Source: Ignavibacteria bacterium UBA6688 (GTDB lineage Bacteria; Bacteroidota; Ignavibacteria; UBA10030). From it: a stretch of DNA of 18,679 bases. Shown here one piece after another: positions 1 through 6,374 of this stretch. Made by a program: the position numbers and the translations under genes. The stretch lies in assembly GCA_002454845.1 (NCBI GenBank), contig DKJQ01000197.1, positions 1-18,679 on the forward strand, in the 5' to 3' direction. The first letter of the stretch is position 1. Each line of letters starts with the position of its first letter. Below the pieces are notes generated by a model. It saw nothing but the letters and a program-made list of their open reading frames with translations. It did not search any database and was not told the origin of the DNA.

Positions 1-86
1 ATATGCATCTCACTAAAAAAATTCCGTAATTACAGCCGCAAAAAACGATACCCACGGGGATTTTGGATTTATTCCGCTCGGCTGCT

Positions 87-2525
87 ATGCGATATTCTGC
101 CTTCCTTGTTTTCGTCTGGCTGTCGACTCCCGCACTCTGCGCAAGTCAGGAGCCGACGACGAAATTCACCCTGCTCCTGACCGGAAATACGTACGGGTAT
201 TTTGACGTCACCCCGGTTGGCAACGACCTCGCAGGGGGAATCGTACGGAGGAAAACGGTCGTCGAACAGGTTCGACGGGAAGTTGGGACCGATCATCTGC
301 TGCTTCTGGATGCCGGGAACTCGCTGGGGTACTACTACCTTCTCCGCGGCGATCAAGGAGCTGCCATGATCTCCGCCATGCATGAGCTCGGATATGATGG
401 CATAGCGGTCGGAAACCATGAGTTTGACTATGGCAAGGAGCCGCTCATGGCGTATAATAATCCCTCCACCGGACTGAACGTCCTGGCCGCCAATCTGAAC
501 TTCAAGGGGAAGAAGGATCCGGTTTTCCTCCCGTATATTATAGAGAAGAAAGCCGACGGGGTGCGGGTCGCCATCATAGGCCTGACCGACCCTCAAATCG
601 AACAATCGATTCTGCGGCAGCATTTTGAGGGACTCAGCATCGCCAATCCCCTCACAACAGCCCTCGCTTATCTCCCCCAACTCAGGGCCCAGGCGGATAT
701 TATTGTCGCCTTAACACATTTAACGATGGACGATTGCTACAAGCTCGCCATCGCGACAACCGGATTCGACGTCATCATCGCCCGGGCAGAAAGCATTACC
801 ACGGGACCGTCGATCCGCAAAGAGGGCCCGGGGACGACGCCCCCCTCTTTGATCGTTAGCCCCGTCCGGTACGGCTCCGCGGTGACCCGCGTGGATCTCA
901 TATTCAATCATCAGCGGCGAACGACCTCCTCTTCGTTGCGGGAATATCTTTCGATAAACTCGACCATCGCCGGGGATGTCGGTTTTGCCACCCGGCTCGC
1001 CGTCGGTGCCGAGCAACAGTACTACGACTACAGCATGGAGACCTACGGTATCGACCCGGACGAGCCCCTGCTGCTTGTGGACAGTTCGTTCACCGAACAG
1101 GACCTTATCCGGCTTGCCCTTCACATTCTTCTCCAACAGACCGGTACGGAAATCGCGCTGTTGAACAACACCTATTTCCGTTTTCCGGGGGTTGATTTTC
1201 CCCTGTACGAGCCGGATCCGCGGTACCGGAAGATTACCGTCCGGGTCCTCGAACAAATACTCTGGACCGACAACGAACTCGTCACCATGCAGCTTACCGG
1301 GCAGCAGTTGGCGGCTCTGCAACGGGCCAGCGGGGCCAACAAACGGGCAGGGAGAGACAACTACCTGCTCAACCTCCAGGTCACCGGCCAGGGAAATGAA
1401 GAGTGGTACGTCCACAACGCCCCCCTTCTGCAACGGACCCCTCCGGAACTGTATCACGTTGTGACGACAAATTTTCTCGCAGGCGGAGGGGATGGATTCA
1501 CCCCCTTCCGCGAAGGCCGGGGCCAGGCATCCCGGTTCAGCGCCGGGAAGCCGCGCCGGGAGGCCTCAGAGCACGGAAATCCTGTGATCGTGCGGGATCT
1601 CATGATCCGCCATCTGAAACAATCGCACGATCTGGCCCACGTGCAGGTAACCGACCACGTTGCCGTGATCGACAGTTCTTATCTCGATCGGACGCTTTGG
1701 CGATTCACCCTCTCGCGCCTGCAATTGAATTACTCTGCCGGCCAATACCGGGCGAATGCAAGCTACGGGAACGTCAGCCTGACGGAGCTCCGTGGAGTTG
1801 ATTTCGAACGCATTACGTACGAAGCGGACCTCCGGCTCAAACAGGAATCGAAACTGTTGACGTGGGACAACAGGGTCTATGCGCTCTTCGGCCGGTCGCA
1901 TATTTCAGGTCAGCCATTGCAGGAAGTTTCAGACGACCTCTTCTTTGAGACGATCGCGAACTTCCGCTCGTCGAAGGCCACCGGCTCGCTTTCCCTCTAC
2001 CCGTCTGCAAGCGTTCGCTACGATACGGAAATGACACCGACCGAGAGCAAGCAGGTTGTGTCCGGGCAAACCCTTACGATCAAAAACCCCCGGCAGCAGG
2101 ACATCACCATCGGCCTCGGTGTCGGGCTCTCCGAGTTCGCAGGTTTCAGCCGCTCCCGCATCAGCCTTACCCAGACGTTCGACCGGTCGTCGAAACCACG
2201 TCGGGATGAGAACGGCATTAATGTCCAGACTTCGTTCGCCGCCCCGATTGGAGGGGCTCTGTTCCGGAGCGAACTGGACGGAACGTACTATATCAAGCAA
2301 AAGAACTCCACCGGCGATACACGACGCCTGCTCGTCCGATGGCGAAGCGACCTCGGCATCCCGATCGGCAGGCTGACCCTTGCCCCCTCCCTCTCTGTTT
2401 TTCTCTTTCAGGGACAACAAAGCCCCAAACCGGGAACACCTCCTCCTGTTGCGACAGCCGTTGTTGTTGGCATTACGCTCGGGTACTCGTTCGATTGGAA
2501 GATGCAGTACGAGTCTCTTTTCTAG
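87..2525 (+). CDS. Secreted 5'-nucleotidase-like protein with degenerate metal site and C-terminal outer-membrane barrel
   Basis: The 812-residue product starts with a type I signal peptide (about 1-20). A metallophosphatase-like domain (about 26-275) and a 5'-nucleotidase C-terminal domain (about 330-485) follow. The latter keeps the nucleotide-pocket signature FLAGGGDGF at 463-471. In the UshA family the metals are held by a D-x-H pair, a GD, GNHEFD, a late His and a final GHxH. Here the first pair reads N34/Y36, the GD aspartate is N78, and the GHxH positions are A234/S236. Only N110-H111, D114 and H211 remain. From about 538 to the end the sequence alternates polar and hydrophobic residues in strand-sized blocks and ends in Phe, as outer-membrane barrels do. 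Start: ATG at 87 fits the signal peptide but has no good ribosome site; a TTG at 63 is the alternative. The family is clear; catalytic activity is doubtful. Confidence 0.85.
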   Translation: MRYSAFLVFVWLSTPALCASQEPTTKFTLLLTGNTYGYFDVTPVGNDLAGGIVRRKTVVEQVRREVGTDHLLLLDAGNSLGYYYLLRGDQGAAMISAMHELGYDGIAVGNHEFDYGKEPLMAYNNPSTGLNVLAANLNFKGKKDPVFLPYIIEKKADGVRVAIIGLTDPQIEQSILRQHFEGLSIANPLTTALAYLPQLRAQADIIVALTHLTMDDCYKLAIATTGFDVIIARAESITTGPSIRKEGPGTTPPSLIVSPVRYGSAVTRVDLIFNHQRRTTSSSLREYLSINSTIAGDVGFATRLAVGAEQQYYDYSMETYGIDPDEPLLLVDSSFTEQDLIRLALHILLQQTGTEIALLNNTYFRFPGVDFPLYEPDPRYRKITVRVLEQILWTDNELVTMQLTGQQLAALQRASGANKRAGRDNYLLNLQVTGQGNEEWYVHNAPLLQRTPPELYHVVTTNFLAGGGDGFTPFREGRGQASRFSAGKPRREASEHGNPVIVRDLMIRHLKQSHDLAHVQVTDHVAVIDSSYLDRTLWRFTLSRLQLNYSAGQYRANASYGNVSLTELRGVDFERITYEADLRLKQESKLLTWDNRVYALFGRSHISGQPLQEVSDDLFFETIANFRSSKATGSLSLYPSASVRYDTEMTPTESKQVVSGQTLTIKNPRQQDITIGLGVGLSEFAGFSRSRISLTQTFDRSSKPRRDENGINVQTSFAAPIGGALFRSELDGTYYIKQKNSTGDTRRLLVRWRSDLGIPIGRLTLAPSLSVFLFQGQQSPKPGTPPPVATAVVVGITLGYSFDWKMQYESLF

Positions 2526-2550
2526 CAGGTTGCTGAAAAACCCTGTTTTT

Positions 2551-2822
2551 TTATCCACGAAGTGCACAGCCGGAGGCCTGTTGAAGAGGCACGCGTAGCG
2601 TGCCACAATTTGGATATGTGCATGGCTTTCTTTGCTTCTTGAAGCGGCACAGGCCCAATGAGTAGGATGCTAACGCATCCGCCGGAGGCGTACTGATGAA
2701 GCCTGCGTAGCAGGCTACTGCTTGGAAACAGGCCAACGCTGAATTCGCGTAGATCCAAGTAGTAGATCGCTTGCGCGATCTTCAGTTATAGGCCTCCGGC
2801 TCTTAGTGAACTTGGTGGATAA
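2551..2822. repeat. Hairpin-rich intergenic element with imperfect terminal inverted repeats
   Basis: The ends are inverted copies of each other: 2551-2579 matches the complement of 2790-2822 apart from two substitutions and a 4-nt insertion in the right arm. Both arms carry TTATCCAC and GCCGGAGGCC. Inside are perfect short hairpins at 2588-2604 (7-bp arms, loop GTA), 2665-2680 (6 bp, loop TAAC), 2680-2690 (4 bp, loop GGA), 2700-2716 (7 bp, loop GTA) and 2764-2781 (7 bp, loop TTGC). An 11-bp stem with one G-T pair lies at 2716-2726/2754-2764. No transposase or convincing reading frame is present. It looks like a non-autonomous, MITE-like or REP-like repeat. The mobility mechanism is unknown. 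Confidence 0.75.
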
Positions 2823-2870
2823 TTATTCTCTTTTCCGCATCCTGCTGGAAGCTTGAATTGAGAAATTTAA

Positions 2871-2897
2871 CCGCAGAGACGCAGAGTTCACGGAGGA
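2871..2897. repeat. Three-unit 9-nt periodic repeat
   Basis: Three consecutive 9-mers read CCGCAGAGA, CGCAGAGTT and CACGGAGGA, sharing the pattern C-x-C/G-x-G-A-G. Similar purine-rich 9-nt-period sequences (CCACAGAG / CCACGAAG types) are common intergenic repeats in many bacterial genomes. The CCACGAAGTGCAC in the left arm of the neighbouring element has the same character. The stretch is non-coding. Confidence 0.5.
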
Positions 2898-2940
2898 TAG
2901 AACTTCTAAAGTTGATCGATCTCCATAGTGCACACCCGTA

Positions 2941-3052
2941 TACAGAAAACACAGATTGGAAGCAAAGAACTTTTCAATTCTTGGAGAATGTGAATTGCCT
3001 CCAGCCGCAGTTGACTTCACGGTGACTCTCTCTTCCATGGTGTTTTCTGTAA
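2941..3052. repeat. Imperfect 21-bp inverted repeat upstream of the small barrel gene
   Basis: TACAGAAAACAC at 2941-2952 followed by GGAAG at 2958-2962 is mirrored as CTTCC at 3032-3036 and GTGTTTTCTGTA at 3040-3051; only the few bases between differ. The enclosed 69 nt contain a 6-bp stem, CAATTC (2975-2980) with GAATTG (2992-2997). This could be another decayed repeat or a folded leader of the gene starting at 3134. Which of these applies cannot be decided from one copy. Confidence 0.45.
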
Positions 3053-3122
3053 CTTCTCCTCAAGTTAAGCCGTATAGCCCCTGCGTTCCACAGCAAGAAT
3101 CTATTTCTTTTGAAATTACACC

Positions 3123-3127
3123 AGGAG
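3123..3127 (+). promoter_or_regulatory. Ribosome binding site (AGGAG) fixing the start at 3134
   Basis: AGGAG lies 6 nt before ATG 3134. The signal peptide begins at that ATG, so it is preferred over the in-frame upstream TTG at 3110. Confidence 0.8.
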
Positions 3128-3133
3128 TCTCCG

Positions 3134-3847
3134 ATGAAACGTTTCAGTTTTCTGTTCTTCTTTCTGATGTCTGCTGTACCCCTCTCTTCCCTTCCAGGGC
3201 AGGAGTTTATGGGTTCGGCAAATTTTTTTGTCGGGCTCCCGCAAGGCCCCTTTAAGGACAACGTCGAGAACGCCGGTATCGGTCTGACGGCGAACATCGG
3301 GTACGCACCCCGGGAGGTTCCGTTCATGGTCGGCCTGGAGTTCGGGTTCATGAACTACGGAACCGACCGACGCCGCGAGCCGTTCAGCACCACCATTCCC
3401 GATGTCACCGTCGATGTGGAGAGCTCCAATAATTTTGCTCTCGGCCATCTTCTTCTCCGGCTTCAACCCAACACTGGTTCTATCAGACCGTATCTCGAAG
3501 GAGCAGCAGGGTTCCATTACCTTTTCACCAGCACTTCTATCAAAAACCTCGGGGGTGAGGGGGAAGAAATCGCAAGCTCCACAAACCTTGACGACATTGC
3601 TTTCAGTCTCGGCGGTGGCGGCGGAGTCCTGATTCGGGTGTGGCAAAAAGATCAGGATGATGATGATGAGGAGAATCCTTTGAGTGCCGCGATAATCGAC
3701 CTGCGCGTGCGATACCTTTCAGGAGGTGAAGCTGAATACCTGAAAGAGGGTTCGATCCGCCGCGAAAATGGCCGGGTTGTCTATGATGTCAAACGCTCCC
3801 AGACAGATCTTCTTTCGGTGCAGATCGGCGTCTCTGTGACGTTCTAA
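3134..3847 (+). CDS. Small outer-membrane beta-barrel protein
   Basis: The 237-residue product begins with a signal peptide (MKRFSFLFFFLMSAVPL, cleavage near residue 22). The rest has alternating hydrophobic strands and glycine-rich turns and ends in VSVTF, a typical beta-barrel C-terminal signal with terminal Phe. Length and pattern fit an 8-stranded OmpA/OmpW-like or 'outer membrane protein beta-barrel' family. An acidic run (DQDDDDEE, about residues 175-182) sits between two predicted strands and would be a loop. It is followed after 175 nt by the repeat-protein gene on the same strand; whether they share a transcript is unclear because a stem-loop lies between them. The substrate or function is not recognisable. 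Confidence 0.85.
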   Translation: MKRFSFLFFFLMSAVPLSSLPGQEFMGSANFFVGLPQGPFKDNVENAGIGLTANIGYAPREVPFMVGLEFGFMNYGTDRRREPFSTTIPDVTVDVESSNNFALGHLLLRLQPNTGSIRPYLEGAAGFHYLFTSTSIKNLGGEGEEIASSTNLDDIAFSLGGGGGVLIRVWQKDQDDDDEENPLSAAIIDLRVRYLSGGEAEYLKEGSIRRENGRVVYDVKRSQTDLLSVQIGVSVTF

Positions 3848-3917
3848 CTGCGCGATTCCGGACGGTCGGTTCATCTCGATACGTCGAATTACACGCATTT
3901 TGTTGTGGGAATGTGAT

Positions 3918-3955
3918 AAGGCTGTGTTTTGTCAAAAAGGCAACAAAACCGCCTT
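3918..3955 (+). promoter_or_regulatory. Stem-loop between the barrel and repeat-protein genes
   Basis: AAGGC (3918-3922) pairs with GCCTT (3951-3955), and GTTTTGT (3926-3932) pairs with ACAAAAC (3943-3949), with a small internal loop and a 10-nt apical loop. There is no T-run after the stem, so it is not a classical intrinsic terminator. It lies 67 nt before the next start codon and could be an attenuator or an mRNA-end structure. Confidence 0.4.
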
Positions 3956-4008
3956 CCTCCCGTAGTAGGAACAGTCCTTGATCTCCTTTGCATACCCTCA
4001 ACACCAAT

Positions 4009-4013
4009 GGAGG
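4009..4013 (+). promoter_or_regulatory. Ribosome binding site (GGAGG) fixing the start at 4023
   Basis: GGAGG lies 9 nt before ATG 4023, where the signal peptide MKLRILFCCVLLL begins. The in-frame ATG at 3978 would put 15 unconvincing residues in front of it. Confidence 0.8.
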
Positions 4014-4022
4014 ATACACCCC

Positions 4023-5747
4023 ATGAAACTTCGTATCCTGTTTTGCTGTGTTCTTCTCCTCTCAGTTTCGTCTTCGATCCTCGCGCAAGGGGACATCCTT
4101 GCCGAAGTGAAGAACCTCTACCCGCAGGATGTGAAGGTAGACGGGTTTGTCCTCGATGCCGATCAGGATGTTTCCATCAAAGGACTGCTTGCGGGAAACC
4201 ACCGGGATGATGTCTACACCTCCGCGTGGATCCTCAACGCGCGCACCCGTACGGTGGCATGGAAATCGCGCGATGCAAAGCGGAGTCGATGGAGCGACGG
4301 TCTTGTCGAGCTTGCCGACATGGTTTCCCTGCCCAAGGGAACGTACGAAGTGTACTATTCGGCGTTTCCATCATATTACTCCGGTGACTTCGACGGAGTG
4401 GGGGACTTCTTCGGATTCCTGGCAGACAAGATCTTCGACCGGAATGGCGACCGGCGATTGTATAGGGATCTTCACATCACCATTCGCGGGAGCGGGAGGA
4501 ACCTCGGCAGCAAGGGGGTCGATGAGAACCTCGAGCAATTGCGCAAAGAGGCGTTGATCTCCCTGACCGGACTTTGGGATGATGACTACGTTCAGCAGGG
4601 ATTCACGCTGCAAAAACCGACGACCCTTTCTCTGTATGCCCTGGGGGAAGCCCGGGATGACGGCAACTACGATCACGGTTGGATTGTCAACGTCAAGACC
4701 GGGGAGAAGGTGTGGAAAATGAGCTATCGCAATTCCGACCATGCCGGCGGCGATCGGAAGAACCGGATGGTTAAGGAAACTCTTTCCCTTCCTGCAGGAA
4801 GCTATGCCGTCTTCTACGCCACCGACGGTTCCCATTCATTCCGCGATTGGAATGCTCCTCCCCCCTACGATCCTCCCTTCTGGGGAATCACCCTTGCACC
4901 GGAAGACCCCTCGATGAAGGAGTCCGTTGCCTTGTTTGAGTACAAGGGGGTTGAAGAGAAAAATGTGATCGTCAACCTGACAAAAATGCGCGACGACGAA
5001 TACGCCTCAAAGGGATTTACCCTGAACAAACCGATGGAGGTCCGCATCGTTGCGTTCGGTGAAGGCAGCAGCGGAAGAATGCATGACTACGGCTGGATTG
5101 TCGATCTGAACACCCGCAAGAAGGTGTGGGTCATGGAATACGATGATACCGAGCATGGAGGAGGAGCCGAGAAGAACAGGATGATCGAGAAAACCCTCCG
5201 GCTCGAAAAGGGGAGTTACATGGTGTACTACGTGACAGATGGTTCACATTCTTACCGCGATTGGAATTCCTCCCCTCCCTATGATCAGGAGCGGTGGGGA
5301 ATCACTCTTGCGGCAACGGGGGACTCCTTTAAGGCAAGCGATGTTGCGGCCTATGAGGAAAAGAACGATCCCTCGCTCCTGGCAAGCCTGACCGGCATCC
5401 GTGACGATGAGCGTCGGCGTCAATCCTTCACGCTCGGGAAGAAATCCGATGTGCACGTGTACGCGTTGGGCGAAGGGAGCGACGGAAGCATGCACGATTA
5501 CGCATGGATTGAAGACGCTTCGACGCGCAAAGTCGTTTGGGAAATGACCTACCGGACCACGGACCATGCCGGCGGAGCCCGGAAGAACCGGTCATTCGAT
5601 GGAACAATTACACTTCCGGCGGGAAGTTATACACTCTACTATGAATCCGACGGTTCTCATTCCTTCAATGATTGGAATGACGACCCGCCGTTTGACCAAT
5701 TCGGTTGGGGGGTCACCCTGACCCTGGCTGAGGGCAGGCAACCGTGA
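4023..5747 (+). CDS. Secreted tandem-repeat protein of unknown function (TDGSHS-DWN repeats)
   Basis: The 574-residue product has a signal peptide (cleavage after about A21) and no membrane anchor. It contains three clear tandem copies of a unit of about 138 residues, starting near 181, 319 and 456, plus a diverged copy near 30-150. Each clear copy opens with L-T-x-x-x-D-D-(D/E), then GFTL or SFTL, and contains a (Y/A)-W-I segment with a K-V-W/V-V-W step. It then has H-(A/G)-G-G, K-N-R, G-S-Y, and finally (T/S)DGSHS followed by DWN at 267, 405 and 542. PP(Y/F)D and WG(I/V)TL close the unit. This suggests repeated beta-sandwich modules. The family is not one I can name with confidence. It is probably periplasmic or extracellular. 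A strong terminator follows. Confidence 0.85.
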   Translation: MKLRILFCCVLLLSVSSSILAQGDILAEVKNLYPQDVKVDGFVLDADQDVSIKGLLAGNHRDDVYTSAWILNARTRTVAWKSRDAKRSRWSDGLVELADMVSLPKGTYEVYYSAFPSYYSGDFDGVGDFFGFLADKIFDRNGDRRLYRDLHITIRGSGRNLGSKGVDENLEQLRKEALISLTGLWDDDYVQQGFTLQKPTTLSLYALGEARDDGNYDHGWIVNVKTGEKVWKMSYRNSDHAGGDRKNRMVKETLSLPAGSYAVFYATDGSHSFRDWNAPPPYDPPFWGITLAPEDPSMKESVALFEYKGVEEKNVIVNLTKMRDDEYASKGFTLNKPMEVRIVAFGEGSSGRMHDYGWIVDLNTRKKVWVMEYDDTEHGGGAEKNRMIEKTLRLEKGSYMVYYVTDGSHSYRDWNSSPPYDQERWGITLAATGDSFKASDVAAYEEKNDPSLLASLTGIRDDERRRQSFTLGKKSDVHVYALGEGSDGSMHDYAWIEDASTRKVVWEMTYRTTDHAGGARKNRSFDGTITLPAGSYTLYYESDGSHSFNDWNDDPPFDQFGWGVTLTLAEGRQP

Positions 5748-5768
5748 GTTGGCAACTCGTTTGAATGG

Positions 5769-5801
5769 AAGGCCGCACGCTGATCACGTGCGGCCTTTTT
5801 T
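5769..5801 (+). terminator. Intrinsic terminator after the repeat-protein gene
   Basis: The 9-bp GC-rich stem GGCCGCACG (5771-5779) / CGTGCGGCC (5787-5795) has a 7-nt loop. Flanking AA/TT pairs and six T residues at 5796-5801 complete it. It lies 22 nt after the TGA. Confidence 0.93.
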
Positions 5802-6374
5802 ATTTCTGGAGACGTTCTCCATCTTTTATCTTCATCGGCGCGTCCTGCAACTCCATGGAAGCAGACCGTCGGATTCCCTGATCCGGGAAAGGTTCTCATT
5901 CCCACTTTCCCAGTTATTGCAATGGAGAATCATTTTGTCACAACTGCGAGAGTTGTCAGAGTTAAGAAGCTCGCGCTCGTGTCCGTTTCCCACTCACCCA
6001 CGCCACCAAAGAAATTTCGCAGCATCGCTCCTCACCCCTCCCGATTATCATTCTTGATACTGGTACAATAGTTGCCGTCTTCGTTTTGCCAATAATCTTC
6101 CTGCCCTCGGAGGATGACCGGCTTTTGGACAAATCACGTGTCCAACGCGGTCGGCCCATCGAGGCATGAGGGAGCCGTTTTCATTATTGCTGTCAGAACT
6201 ATCGGGAGGAGGTGGTTTCCGCCCCAGTCCGGACGATCGGAGGGGCAACCGCAATGTTGATACGGGTTTGCTTCTTTTCTTTTCCCGCCTTGAGGGAGTA
6301 TTCTGTACCCTCGGCAACTCGTTTCATCCCCCATCCAACTCACTGATTCTTTCATCGCAAGAAGGAGTACCAGT
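5802..6374 (+). other. Long non-coding leader before the TonB-receptor operon
   Basis: About 570 bp hold no convincing gene: the reading frames present have no ribosome site and no recognisable protein pattern. Two small symmetrical sites stand out. ACAACT-gcgag-AGTTGT at 5940-5956 is operator-like, with a TTGTCA at 5935-5940 overlapping its left edge. GAGGG...CCCTC at 6292-6312 is a 5-bp stem with an 11-nt loop, 62 nt before the start codon. The operon promoter should lie here, but no good -35/-10 pair could be fixed. Confidence 0.5.

Noticed and set aside
2523..2542. TAGCAGGTTGCTGAAAAACC as a definite insertion-sequence end
   Set aside because: It resembles IS ends seen elsewhere, but no matching second end or transposase was found in the window; kept only as a remark in a finding.
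2522..2758. Open frames on the minus strand across the hairpin element (78 and 61 residues)
   Set aside because: They run through the inverted repeats and hairpins, have no ribosome site and no protein-like pattern; they are by-products of the repeat.
3011..3040. Possible promoter TTGACT upstream of the small barrel gene
   Set aside because: The -35-like hexamer is good, but no acceptable -10 lies 16-18 nt downstream (TTCCAT or TCCATG only).
5749..6057. 102-residue open frame after the terminator
   Set aside because: It starts just after the preceding stop, runs straight through the terminator hairpin, has no ribosome site and shows no family resemblance.
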